Position numbers and translations under genes: made by a program. Below, piece after piece: positions 42,367 through 50,943 of a stretch of DNA of 64,000 bases. The DNA is from DASPLX01 sp035627375 (GTDB lineage Bacteria > Pseudomonadota > Gammaproteobacteria > Burkholderiales > Burkholderiaceae_D), in the NCBI GenBank assembly GCA_035627375.1, contig DASPLX010000061.1:1-64000 (forward strand), given 5' to 3'. Numbering within the stretch: the first letter of the stretch is position 1; each line of letters opens with the position of its first letter. Below the pieces are notes generated by a model. That model was not told the origin of the DNA. It ran no database searches and saw only the letters and a program-made list of their open reading frames with translations.

Positions 42367-43493
42367 CAGTAATACCCCACGCCGCTGAAGACGATGGCGA
42401 ATACCGCGTCGGCCAGGATCACGATCGTGATCGCGGTGACCACGGACAATGTCGTGCCTTGTCCGAGGCTTTCGGTGTCAGGCTTGATGCGCAAGCCGAA
42501 ATGGCAGGCGACGAGCGCGATCAGCGCGCCGAACACGACACCCTTGCCGAGCCCGATCCAGTAATTGGCGATCGGCACCGCTTCCGGCAGCTTGCGCAGG
42601 AAATAGGAGGGCGCCAGACCGAGTTCGAATTCGGCCGCCGCCATGCCGCCGGCCAGCGCCATGGCATCGGTCCAGATCACGAGCAGCGGCATCGCGACGG
42701 CCAGCGCGATCACTTTCGGCAGGATGAGCCGGAAGCCGTGCGGCAATCCGATCACCAGCATGGCGTCGAGTTCCTCGGTCACACGCATGACGCCGAGCTG
42801 GGCGGTGACCGCCGAACCGGAACGTCCGGCGACCAGGATCGCGGCCAGCAAGGGACCGAGTTCGCGGATGATGGCCATGCCGAGGATATTGACGATATAG
42901 ATGTCGCCGCCGAAGGTATGCAATTGCTGGGCCGACAGATAAGACAGCACGATGCCGATCAGGAATCCCACCAGCGCGGTGATGCCGAGCGCCTGGTAGC
43001 CGGTGCGATAGACGTTGGCGGAGATTTCCTTCCAGGGGCCGCGCGCCGGGCGCGCCGCGAAACGCCCGAGATCGAGCACCAGCTGGCCGATCAGGCCGAC
43101 GAAGCCGAGCAGGTGATCGGTCAAGGCCAGCAGCGGACGGCCCAGCCGGTCCATGCTGAAACGCGCCGGGCGCGGCGGCGCCGGCAGCGCCAGCGCCGAT
43201 GCCTGTTCGAGCCGTTCGAAGACGGCGCGGTGCTGCGGCGCCAGCGTCAGCGCCTGTGGCCGGGTCTTGCCCCAGGCATTCCAGAACATTTGCGCGCCGA
43301 TGTGGTCGAGGGCATCGATGCCCGACAGATCCCACTCGACCGCCGTGTCGGCCGGCACGGCGGCGAGCGTCGTGCGCAGCGCGCCGATGACGCCTTGCCG
43401 CGCCAGCGCCTGCACTTGCCACGGACCGCTTGCGGCGACCTGGCAGCGGTCGGTGCGGCGAATGGTCAGTTGCGGCAATGGTTGATCTGGCAT
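42366..43493 (-). CDS. MlaE-like permease with N-terminal STAS-like domain
   Basis: I chose the ATG at 43493. The 375-residue protein has an N-terminal STAS-like domain (about 1-105; WDLSGIDALDHIGAQMFWNAW) and then the MlaE permease with about five membrane segments and hallmark VGFLIGIVLSYLSAQQLHTF, IIRELGPLLAAILVAGRSGSA and MRVTEELDAMLVIG. In the Mla system the STAS protein is a separate MlaB; here it is fused. It transports lipids between membranes together with the ATPase and MCE protein. Confidence 0.92.
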   Translation of the reverse strand: MPDQPLPQLTIRRTDRCQVAASGPWQVQALARQGVIGALRTTLAAVPADTAVEWDLSGIDALDHIGAQMFWNAWGKTRPQALTLAPQHRAVFERLEQASALALPAPPRPARFSMDRLGRPLLALTDHLLGFVGLIGQLVLDLGRFAARPARGPWKEISANVYRTGYQALGITALVGFLIGIVLSYLSAQQLHTFGGDIYIVNILGMAIIRELGPLLAAILVAGRSGSAVTAQLGVMRVTEELDAMLVIGLPHGFRLILPKVIALAVAMPLLVIWTDAMALAGGMAAAEFELGLAPSYFLRKLPEAVPIANYWIGLGKGVVFGALIALVACHFGLRIKPDTESLGQGTTLSVVTAITIVILADAVFAIVFSGVGYY

Positions 43494-43620
43494 GCCGCCA
43501 GTGTAAGGGAGATTGCCGCGAGCGTCATTACGGCATGCCGCACCGAAACGCAGGACGATGCGATTGCGGGCCGGCAAGGACGTTTGCCTGGAAAACGATG
43601 CGCTTCGTTACAATGCCGGC

Positions 43621-44424
43621 ATGACATCCTCCGCTTCCTTTTCCCTGTCGGCCGCGAGCATCGCCGCGTTGCGCGCGCCGGTCGCCGAACAAGTCGATAT
43701 CCGCGTCGTCGAATCCACCGGTTCGACCAATGCCGATCTGGCCGGGCAACTCGCGAATTTGCGCGCGCCGACGCTGTTGGTTGCGCATCGGCAAACCGCC
43801 GGCCGCGGCCGCGCCGGCCGCAGTTGGCTCTCCGCCCCCGGCCGCTCGCTGACGTTTTCGCTGGCTTGGAAATTCGCCATGCCGGTCCATGCCCTGGTCG
43901 GCTTGCCGCTGGCGGCCGGCATCGCGCTGGCCGAGGCGCTCGCGGGCCTTGATGTGCGGGTCGGCTTGAAATGGCCGAACGATGTGCTGTACGAAGGCGA
44001 CAAGCTGGCGGGCATCCTGATCGAAACCGCCGCCGCCGGACGCGAGGCGAGCTGGGCCGTGATCGGCATCGGCGTCAATCTCGCGCTCGATGCCGAGACG
44101 ATGGCGCGCATCGGACAGCCGGCGGCCAATCTGCCGCAACTGGCGGCGGCCGATCCCAACCGTTTGCTGGCGGCGTTCCTGAACCGGCTGGCCGAAGCGA
44201 TGCTCCAGTTCGAGCAGCGCGGCTTGCATGCTTTCGTCGACCGCTGGAACGCCTTGCATGCGCATGCCGGCCGGCCGGTGGCGATCGTCGATCGCGGCGC
44301 CGTCGTCCATGAAGGCGTTGCCGCCGGCATAGACTGGATCGGCCGGCTGCTGGTCGATACCGAGCAAGGCAGAGTCGCCGTCATGGCCGGCGACGTCTCG
44401 TTGCGTGCGAAAGGAGAGCGTTGA
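43621..44424 (+). CDS. birA: biotin-[acetyl-CoA-carboxylase] ligase
   Basis: This 267-residue protein has the BPL catalytic domain: GSTNADL near residue 33, AHRQTAGRGRAGRSWLS, GLKWPNDVLYEGDKLAGILIE and GIGVNL. It attaches biotin to carboxylases. An N-terminal HTH repressor domain, as in E. coli BirA, is absent, so it is probably enzyme only. AAGGAG for the next gene lies in its 3' end; its stop overlaps coaX. Confidence 0.94.
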   Translation: MTSSASFSLSAASIAALRAPVAEQVDIRVVESTGSTNADLAGQLANLRAPTLLVAHRQTAGRGRAGRSWLSAPGRSLTFSLAWKFAMPVHALVGLPLAAGIALAEALAGLDVRVGLKWPNDVLYEGDKLAGILIETAAAGREASWAVIGIGVNLALDAETMARIGQPAANLPQLAAADPNRLLAAFLNRLAEAMLQFEQRGLHAFVDRWNALHAHAGRPVAIVDRGAVVHEGVAAGIDWIGRLLVDTEQGRVAVMAGDVSLRAKGER

Positions 44425-45203
44425 TGCTGCTGTTGGTCGATGCCGGCAATACGCGCCTCAAATGGGCGCTGGCCGACGCGCGCGCCGGCCTGGGCGACTG
44501 GGCCGGATTCGGCGCGCTGTTTCACAAGGAGCTCGACGGCCTCGCCGACGCCTGGCGCGAGCTGCGCGTCGAGCGCGCGCTGGTGTCGAACGTGGCCGGC
44601 GCGGCGCCGCGCGAACGGATCGCGCGCGCCTTGCCGCCGGCGCCGGACGGCAGTCCGCTGCCGGTCGAATGGTTCGCTTCGAGCGCCGAACGCGCCGGCG
44701 TGCGCAATGCCTATCGCCATCCCGCCCAGCTCGGCTGCGACCGCTTCGCGTCGGCGATCGGCGCGCATGCCTTGTTCCCGGGCCGCGCGCTGGTGGTTGC
44801 CACCTGCGGCACCGCGACCACGGTCGATGCCGTCGCGCCGGATGGCGTGTTCATGGGCGGCATGATCTTGCCCGGGCTCGGCCTGATGGCGACCTCGCTC
44901 GCCAGGAACACGGCGCAGCTGCCCCAGGTCGGCGACACCATCGCCTTGCCGCGCATCTTCGCCGACAACACCGACGACGCCATCATCAGCGGCTGCATCG
45001 CCGCCCAGACCGGCGCCATCGAGCGCGCCGTCGCCGCCCTGGCGCGCGAGCGCGACGGCGGCAGCGACAGCGCGGTCCATTGCCTGCTGTCGGGCGGTGC
45101 GGCATCGATGATCGGTCCGCATCTTTCGATCGCCGCCGAGACCGTGGATAATCTGGTGCTGGTCGGCCTGCATGCCGTCGCAAGGAGTTCCTCAACGTGC
45201 TGA
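44424..45203 (+). CDS. coaX: type III pantothenate kinase
   Basis: The 259-residue enzyme phosphorylates pantothenate, the first step of coenzyme A synthesis. Motifs are present: LLVDAGNTRLKWA (phosphate 1), HPAQLGCDRFASAIGA, VVATCGTATTVDAV and GGMILPGLGLM. ATG 44424 overlaps the birA stop; AAGGAG is upstream. birA-coaX is a common betaproteobacterial pair. Confidence 0.95.
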   Translation: MLLLVDAGNTRLKWALADARAGLGDWAGFGALFHKELDGLADAWRELRVERALVSNVAGAAPRERIARALPPAPDGSPLPVEWFASSAERAGVRNAYRHPAQLGCDRFASAIGAHALFPGRALVVATCGTATTVDAVAPDGVFMGGMILPGLGLMATSLARNTAQLPQVGDTIALPRIFADNTDDAIISGCIAAQTGAIERAVAALARERDGGSDSAVHCLLSGGAASMIGPHLSIAAETVDNLVLVGLHAVARSSSTC

Positions 45204-45850
45204 AGATCGTTTTCGCCCTGCTGCTGCTGGCCAACGCGGCATTGTTCGCTTACCACCAGGGCTATCTGTCGGCCGGGCCGGCCGAGGTCCGCGAGCCGGG
45301 GCGCATGACCAGGCAGTTGAATGCCGACCGGATCCAGCTGCTGCCCGCCGCGGCCGCCGATGCGCCGCCGGCATCCGTAGCGGAAGTCGCCGCCTGCACC
45401 GAGATCGGCAGCTTCGATGCCGAGGAGGCAAAGCGCTTCGACGCGCGCATCGCTGCGCTGGCGCTCGGCGAGCGCGTCACGCAGCGCGCCATCGACGAGC
45501 CGTCGCGCCATATCGTGTTCATTCCGCCGCAAGGCAACAAGGAAGGCGCCGACAAGAAAGCCGGCGAATTGAAGAAGCTCGGCGTCAAGGATTTCTACGT
45601 GATCCAGGATGCCGGCGAATTGAAATGGGGCATCTCGCTCGGCATCTTCCGCACCGAAGAGGCGGCGCGCGCGCATCTGACGGCGCTGAACCAGAAAGGC
45701 GTGCGCAGCGCCCGGCTCGCGCCGTATGCGGCCGCGCCGAGCAAGGTCGCCTACCGGCTGCGCGATCTCGATGCCGCGGCGCGCGCCGAGCTCGATAAGA
45801 TCAAGGCCGACTTTCCGCAGCAGGAGATCCGCGGCTGCGAGGCGGCCTAG
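45197..45850 (+). CDS. SPOR-domain protein
   Basis: A GTG start with AAGGAG 9 nt upstream overlaps the coaX end by 7 nt. The 217-residue protein has an N-terminal membrane helix (about 2-18) and a C-terminal SPOR-like part (GELKKLGVKDFYVIQDAGEL, then WGISLGIFRTEEAARAHLTAL). SPOR domains bind denuded peptidoglycan. Probably inner-membrane anchored with a periplasmic domain. It follows birA-coaX in many relatives. Confidence 0.85.
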   Translation: MLKIVFALLLLANAALFAYHQGYLSAGPAEVREPGRMTRQLNADRIQLLPAAAADAPPASVAEVAACTEIGSFDAEEAKRFDARIAALALGERVTQRAIDEPSRHIVFIPPQGNKEGADKKAGELKKLGVKDFYVIQDAGELKWGISLGIFRTEEAARAHLTALNQKGVRSARLAPYAAAPSKVAYRLRDLDAAARAELDKIKADFPQQEIRGCEAA

Positions 45851-45894
45851 GCTCTGTTTGCCAAGCTACGGCGCGGTCCGGAGCCAATAGGGAG

Positions 45895-47049
45895 TTACAG
45901 CATCCCGCGCTGTTCGGTCAGCTTGCCGCCGATCGACTGGAAGATCACGACGGTGCCGTCCTTGATGTCGCCCTTGCTGTCGAATTCGACCGTGCCCTGG
46001 ACCTTGCCGTCGAACGCGGTCTTCTTCATCAGCGGCAGGAAGGCGGCCGGCTTGGGCGAGGCCGCTTCCTGCATCGCCTGCGCGAAGACGTGGATGCCGT
46101 CGTAAGCCAGGGTGGAATAGGCGCCCGGCATGCCGTTGTACTTGGCCTTGTAGAGCTCGGTGAAGGCGATGCCGGTCGACAGCCATGACGGCGGCACGCC
46201 GGCGATCGTGCAATAGTAGTTGTTGTCGGCGAAGCCTTCCGCGTTCTTGATGGTCGACTGGTCGCACATGGCGTCGGCCACCACGAATTTCGCGCTCGAC
46301 ACGGCACGTCGCAGGTTTTTCAGCAAGGGCAGTCCGGCGGTCTCGTCGCCGGCATACAACACGAGGTCGGCGCCGCTGTCGACGATCTTCTGCACCAGCG
46401 CCGCATAATCGGTTTCCTTGGCTTGCGTCGGATCGACGCTTTCGTGCGGCGGCTTGATTCCTTTCCCGTCGAGCACTTTTTTCACTTCCTCGATCAAGCC
46501 GATGCCGAATTTCGTCTTGTCGTCGACCAGGAAGATCGATTTGGCGCGCAGCTTTTCGCTTGCCAGCTTGCCGAGCGCCGCGCCCTGCTGGATATCGTCG
46601 GCCGTCAGCCGGAAGGCTGTGTTCAGGCCCATGCGCGTGTATTCGGGATTGGTCGAGACCGACAGTTGCGGAATGCCGGCCTTGGCATAGATCGGGGCGG
46701 CTGGAATCGAGACGCCTGAGTTGAAATGGCCGAATACGGCGGAAACGCCGGCATCGACCAGCCTTTGCGCGGCTTTCTTGCCTTCTTCCTTGTCGGCCTT
46801 GTCGTCCTCGACCACCAGCTGGAAATTGGCGCGCTTGCCGTCGATGACGAAGCGCTCCTGGTTGAGCTCGTCGACGGCGATCTGGGCGCCCTGGGCGATG
46901 TCCTTGCCGTATTGCGCCAGCGAGCCCGACATCGGCGCGACGACGCCGATCTTGACGTCCACCTGGCGGCTGCAGGCGGCGAGCGAGGCCAGCGCGCCGA
47001 GCGTCAGCAGCGTGCGCCCGAGACGGATGAATTGCATTTGTGCGGTCAT
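45895..47049 (-). CDS. branched-chain amino acid-type ABC transporter substrate-binding lipoprotein
   Basis: The 384-residue protein has a signal peptide with lipobox SLAAC (Cys about 26), then a type I periplasmic-binding fold: VKIGVVAPMSGSLAQYGKDI, GVSAVFGHFNSGVSIPAAPI and VDDKTKFGIGLIEEVKK. It resembles LivK/LivJ. GGGGAC lies upstream of the ATG. No permease or ATPase gene is adjacent, so it must work with distant partners or have another sensing role. The ligand is unknown. Confidence 0.9.
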   Translation of the reverse strand: MTAQMQFIRLGRTLLTLGALASLAACSRQVDVKIGVVAPMSGSLAQYGKDIAQGAQIAVDELNQERFVIDGKRANFQLVVEDDKADKEEGKKAAQRLVDAGVSAVFGHFNSGVSIPAAPIYAKAGIPQLSVSTNPEYTRMGLNTAFRLTADDIQQGAALGKLASEKLRAKSIFLVDDKTKFGIGLIEEVKKVLDGKGIKPPHESVDPTQAKETDYAALVQKIVDSGADLVLYAGDETAGLPLLKNLRRAVSSAKFVVADAMCDQSTIKNAEGFADNNYYCTIAGVPPSWLSTGIAFTELYKAKYNGMPGAYSTLAYDGIHVFAQAMQEAASPKPAAFLPLMKKTAFDGKVQGTVEFDSKGDIKDGTVVIFQSIGGKLTEQRGML

Positions 47050-47162
47050 TGTTGTCCCCTTTTATTGTCGATCCGGTTGGCGAACGTCGTGCGACGGCGC
47101 CGAAATTTGCAGGACAACAATAGTATCAATAGCGGCCGTGTTCGGGCTAGCTGTCGAATCGG

Positions 47163-47369
47163 TCAGTCGGGCTGGCGCGATGCTGCCGGCGTGATGGGGA
47201 CGGAAGCGGTCAGGCTTTCGAGGCAGGCCGGGCAATAGCAAGTGGCATGCGGCGCCCCGGGTTCGGGCAACGGCAGCGGCGGAAACTGCGTACACCAGCA
47301 CGGCGCGTCGCTTTTCCCATCGACCATGCCGCAGGAAAATCCGGCGCCGCAGCGCGGGCAGACGCTCAT
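47163..47369 (-). CDS. cysteine-rich CWC-type small protein
   Basis: The 68-residue protein starts MSVCPRCGAGFSCGMVDG and contains PCWCTQFPPLP and CYCPACLESL. It has eight or more cysteines in CxxC-like pairs, matching the cysteine-rich CWC family, probably a zinc-binding protein. It overlaps the zinc-finger gene by ATGA (47366-47369), so it is the third gene of the sigma factor operon. Function unknown. Confidence 0.82.
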   Translation of the reverse strand: MSVCPRCGAGFSCGMVDGKSDAPCWCTQFPPLPLPEPGAPHATCYCPACLESLTASVPITPAASRQPD

Positions 47370-47581
47370 GGCCTGTCCTGGTCCGGCGCGGACGGCGCAT
47401 CCGCGATCCGGAAGTTCCGCATCGCCTGCCGCAGCAGCTTCATCTGGCCGTTGAAATTCTGGCATGCCTGGCAGACCAGGAAATGCATCTGCATGCGGGC
47501 CCGTTCGATCAGCGACAAGTCGCGGTCGAGCCCTTCGGACACGAGGCGATGCACTTCCTTGCAGGTGGGTTTTAGGCTCAT
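47366..47581 (-). CDS. zinc-finger anti-sigma-like protein (zf-HC2 type)
   Basis: The 71-residue protein contains C7-x-E-V-H pattern and MQMHFLVCQACQNF, the H-x3-C-x2-C zinc motif of anti-sigma factors (ZAS). It follows the sigma gene by 16 nt, consistent with an anti-sigma pair. It has no membrane helix, so a soluble regulator, perhaps redox-responsive. Its stop overlaps the CWC gene. Confidence 0.85.
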   Translation of the reverse strand: MSLKPTCKEVHRLVSEGLDRDLSLIERARMQMHFLVCQACQNFNGQMKLLRQAMRNFRIADAPSAPDQDRP

Positions 47582-47597
47582 GGAACCCTCTTTCGTT

Positions 47598-48203
47598 TCA
47601 ACGGGCGTCGGCGGCCGGCTGCCGGCCGAACCAGTTCAGATCCAGGCACTCGCGCAGGCGCAGGCGGGCGCGATACAGCATTACCCAGGCATTAGACGCG
47701 GAGCAACCCAATTCCTTACAGATTTCCTCGGTGTCCAGCTCGAGCCATTCGCGCATCAGGAACATGCGCGCCGTCTTGGCCGGCAGCTTTTCGAGGCAGA
47801 TTTCCATGACCCGGAAAAAATCCTTCTGCTCGAGCGTGGCGTCGGGATCGCCCCAGTTGCGCGGCAATTCATGGGTATGGCCGTCGTTGGTGAACAGGGA
47901 ATCGATGAGGTCGTCATCCGATTGGTCTTCGGCGGGCTCGAACTGGCGCTCGCGGGAGGAGCTGCGCAAGACGTCGATGATCTTGTGCTTCATGATGCCG
48001 GTGACATAGGTGCGCAGCGACGACTGGCCGGCGAAGCGCCCGGGCTTTTCGAGCACAGCGATCAGCGCATCCTGCACGACATCCTCGGCCTGGCTCTCGT
48101 TGCGCAGCTGCAGCAAGGCGAAACGCAACAGGGCGGGGCGCATCGCCTCGAGCTGGCGATGCAGTTCGGCGGTCGTTGCTGCATCCTGGGGCAGGCTGTT
48201 CAT
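47598..48203 (-). CDS. ECF-type RNA polymerase sigma factor
   Basis: The ATG at 48203 gives 201 residues. Region 2 reads LRNESQAEDVVQDALIAVLE then GQSSLRTYVTGIMKHKIIDVLR; region 4 reads ICLEKLPAKTARMFLMREWL then CKELGCSASNAWVMLYRARLRLR. Fits ECF sigma factors. It is first of a three-gene operon with the zinc-finger and CWC genes. The frame is open upstream for 93 more codons, but family length supports this start. Confidence 0.9.
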   Translation of the reverse strand: MNSLPQDAATTAELHRQLEAMRPALLRFALLQLRNESQAEDVVQDALIAVLEKPGRFAGQSSLRTYVTGIMKHKIIDVLRSSSRERQFEPAEDQSDDDLIDSLFTNDGHTHELPRNWGDPDATLEQKDFFRVMEICLEKLPAKTARMFLMREWLELDTEEICKELGCSASNAWVMLYRARLRLRECLDLNWFGRQPAADAR

Positions 48204-48436
48204 CGCGGCGAAAGATCGGGATACGTGGAGGTGAGCGGATGGAACGTCGATTGGATCGGTCGATTGCTTGTCAATTGCGCAAAATCTTCGCGGATTGGCG
48301 ACATGATAACCCATGGCGAGCCGCCGCCGGCCCGGTTTCGGGCAGGGCCGCCGGGATTTCGCTGTAAAATCGCGAAACTGCAACGGGCGCCGCCACGCGG
48401 CGCAACGTTGTGCATTCGACTTCTCCTTTCGCAACC

Positions 48437-49348
48437 ATGACCGATACCACTCCCAACGGCTTCGACCTTTCCACCGTCTCACCGCAAGTCAAGGCGCAGA
48501 TTCTGGCGGAAGCATTGCCGTATATCCGCAAGTTCCACGGCAAGACCATCGTCATCAAATACGGCGGCAACGCGATGACGGAAGAGCACCTGAAGCACAG
48601 CTTCGCACGCGACGTCATCCTCCTCAAGCTGGTCGGCATGAACCCGGTCGTGGTGCATGGCGGCGGCCCGCAGATCGACAACGCCTTGAAGAAAGTCGGC
48701 AAGCAAGGCTCGTTCGTGCAAGGCATGCGCATCACCGACGAAGAGACGATGGAAGTCGTCGAATGGGTGCTCGGCGGCGAAGTGCAGCAGGACATCGTCA
48801 TGCTGATCAACCACTACGGCGGCCAGGCGGTCGGCCTGACCGGCAAGGACGGCGGCCTGATCCGCGCGCGCAAGATGCAGATGCCGGACAAGGACAATCC
48901 GGGCCGGTTCCTCGACATCGGCTTCGTCGGCGAGATCGACGCGATCAATCCGGCGGTCGTGAAGGCGTTGCAGGACGATGCCTTCATTCCGATCATTTCG
49001 CCGATCGGCTTCGGCGAGGATGGCCAGGCCTACAACATCAATGCCGATCTCGTGGCCGGCAAGATCGCCGAGATCCTCAAGGCCGAGAAACTGATCATGA
49101 TGACCAATATCCCCGGCGTCATGGACAAGAACGGCAATCTCGTGACCGACCTGTCGGCGCGCGAGATCGACGAGATGTTCGCCGACGGCACGATTTCCGG
49201 CGGCATGCTGCCGAAGATATCGTCGGCGCTGGACGCCGCCAAGTCGGGCGTCAACACGGTGCACATCATCGACGGCCGCATCGAACACTCGCTGTTGCTG
49301 GAGGTGCTGACCGAACAGGCCTTCGGCACGATGATCCGCTCGCACTGA
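48437..49348 (+). CDS. argB: acetylglutamate kinase
   Basis: This 303-residue enzyme phosphorylates N-acetylglutamate in arginine synthesis. It has IVIKYGGNAM near residue 38, VVVHGGGPQID, the allosteric-type region GLTGKDGGLIRA, and YNINADLVAGKIAEIL. The N-terminal helical extension (LSTVSPQVKAQILAEALPYI) is the type seen in arginine-sensitive kinases. A terminator-like hairpin follows. Confidence 0.96.
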   Translation: MTDTTPNGFDLSTVSPQVKAQILAEALPYIRKFHGKTIVIKYGGNAMTEEHLKHSFARDVILLKLVGMNPVVVHGGGPQIDNALKKVGKQGSFVQGMRITDEETMEVVEWVLGGEVQQDIVMLINHYGGQAVGLTGKDGGLIRARKMQMPDKDNPGRFLDIGFVGEIDAINPAVVKALQDDAFIPIISPIGFGEDGQAYNINADLVAGKIAEILKAEKLIMMTNIPGVMDKNGNLVTDLSAREIDEMFADGTISGGMLPKISSALDAAKSGVNTVHIIDGRIEHSLLLEVLTEQAFGTMIRSH

Positions 49349-49365
49349 CGCCGTTTCCAATCCCG

Positions 49366-49399
49366 AGGCGCCTGGAGCGGAAGTTCCGGGCGCCTTTCT
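49366..49399 (+). terminator. candidate Rho-independent terminator after argB
   Basis: AGGCGCC (49366-49372) pairs with GGCGCCT (49389-49395), with an inner self-complementary CGGAAGTTCCG, followed by TTTCTCC. It sits 17 nt after the argB stop and just ahead of the HAD gene. The T-run is weak. Confidence 0.5.
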
Positions 49400-49408
49400 C
49401 CTTCCTCC

Positions 49409-50167
49409 ATGCGCAAACGATCCGGTACCCGATCCGTCGAGCCGACCTGGCTGTTCGATCTCGACAACACATTGCACGATGCATCGCACGCGATTTTCCC
49501 GGCGCTGAATGCCAACATGAATGCGTTCCTGGCGCGCGTGCTGGGCAACGGCGACATGCCGGCCGACGACGACACCGTCAATGCCGTGCGCCAGGCCTAC
49601 TGGCAGCGCTACGGCGCGACCCTGATCGGCATGATGCGGCACCATGGCGTGCGCGCGGACGAGTTTCTTCATGCGGCGCACAGCTTCGACGACCTGGCCT
49701 CGATGATCCGCGCCGAGCGCGGCCTGGCGCAGCTGCTCAAGCGTCTCCCTGGGCGCAAGATCCTCCTGACCAACGCGCCGAAGCGCTATGCGCTCGACGT
49801 GCTGCGCCATCTCGGCCTGCATCGGCATTTCTTCCGTCATGTGGCCGTCGAAGCGATGCGCGTGCACGGCCAACTGCGCCCCAAGCCGTCGCGCTCGATG
49901 CTGCGCAAGCTGCTGGCGCAAGAAGGGCTCGCCGCCGGCCGCTGCGTCCTGGTGGAAGACACGGTCGTCAACCTGAAGTCGGCCAAAGTTGTCGGAATGC
50001 GAACAGCCTGGATCACCGGCTACGCGGAAAAGCATAGGGCGGCCCAGAAGCGCACCGCCAATTTGGCAACAGATCGGCTTACAAAGCTTACAAAGCGCCC
50101 CGTTTACGTGGATGTCAAAGTAAAATCCATCAAGAAACTACCAGTTTGTCTGCACCGACTGCGTTAA
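49409..50167 (+). CDS. HAD-family pyrimidine 5'-nucleotidase
   Basis: The 252-residue protein has the HAD catalytic motif WLFDLDNTLHDAS near residue 14, motif II LLTNAPKRYA and motif III EDTVVNLKSAK. It matches the YjjG/SDT1-type pyrimidine 5'-nucleotidases. The C-terminal tail (about 225-252) is basic and lysine-rich, uncommon for the family. It is 60 nt after argB, in an arrangement (argB, HAD, slmA) seen in related Burkholderiales. Confidence 0.9.
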   Translation: MRKRSGTRSVEPTWLFDLDNTLHDASHAIFPALNANMNAFLARVLGNGDMPADDDTVNAVRQAYWQRYGATLIGMMRHHGVRADEFLHAAHSFDDLASMIRAERGLAQLLKRLPGRKILLTNAPKRYALDVLRHLGLHRHFFRHVAVEAMRVHGQLRPKPSRSMLRKLLAQEGLAAGRCVLVEDTVVNLKSAKVVGMRTAWITGYAEKHRAAQKRTANLATDRLTKLTKRPVYVDVKVKSIKKLPVCLHRLR

Positions 50168-50240
50168 CTTGGCAGGGAGGAAGTGCCAGGCCAAAGCGCG
50201 CCGATGCGGGAAGGCCAAATTCGATCCCGTCGAGGACATC

Positions 50241-50822
50241 ATGGCAACCACAAAACCAGGCGAGCGCAAACTGCAAATCCTCCAGGCTCTGGCCGCGATG
50301 CTGGAGCAACCGAAGGGGGAGAAGATCACCACCGCCGCGCTGGCGGCCAGGCTCGAAGTGTCGGAAGCGGCCTTGTATCGGCATTTCGCGAGCAAGGCGC
50401 AGATGTTCGAAGGCTTGATCGAGTTCATCGAAACGACGGTGTTCGGCTTGATCAACCAGATCACCGAAGAGCAGCAAAGCGGCCTCGCGCAAGTGCAGGC
50501 CATCGTCGCCATGCTGCTCAATTTCGCCGAAAAGAATCCCGGCATGACGCGCGTGATCATCGGCGATGCGCTGGTCAACGAAGACGAACGTCTGCAGGTC
50601 CGCATGAACCAGTTCGTCGAACGCGTCGAAATGGCGATCCGCCAGGCGTTGCGCACGGCGGCTTCCCAATCCCAGATCCCGGAAGACCAGATCGGCTTGC
50701 GCGCCGGCATGATCACCAGCCTGGTCGTGGGCAGATGGCATCGCTATGCCAAGAGCGGCTTCAAGCACAGCCCGTCCGACAGCGCGCCGGCGCAGATGGC
50801 CGTGATGCTGGCCGGCTCCTAG
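50241..50822 (+). CDS. slmA: nucleoid occlusion factor SlmA
   Basis: I chose the ATG at 50241 with GAGG upstream. The 193-residue TetR-family protein has the HTH ITTAALAARLEVSEAALYRH near residue 30 and the SlmA-type ligand domain FASKAQMFEGLIEFIETTVF, IIGDALVNEDERLQ. SlmA binds chromosomal SBS sites and blocks FtsZ assembly over the nucleoid. It is 73 nt after the HAD gene. Confidence 0.93.
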   Translation: MATTKPGERKLQILQALAAMLEQPKGEKITTAALAARLEVSEAALYRHFASKAQMFEGLIEFIETTVFGLINQITEEQQSGLAQVQAIVAMLLNFAEKNPGMTRVIIGDALVNEDERLQVRMNQFVERVEMAIRQALRTAASQSQIPEDQIGLRAGMITSLVVGRWHRYAKSGFKHSPSDSAPAQMAVMLAGS

Positions 50823-50943
50823 AATGCTCGGTCCGGATCCGGGCCGCGCGGACCCGATTGCGCTCCCGGCTTTGGCGCGCTTTCGCAAACCCCGGTAAAC
50901 TTCGGTCTCTCGCATATCGGTGCGGTGCGCCGTACCGCAGTCC

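Noticed and set aside
50824..50870. Possible terminator after slmA (GGTCCG with CGGACC)
   Set aside because: Only a 6-bp stem with a long loop and no T-run; not convincing.
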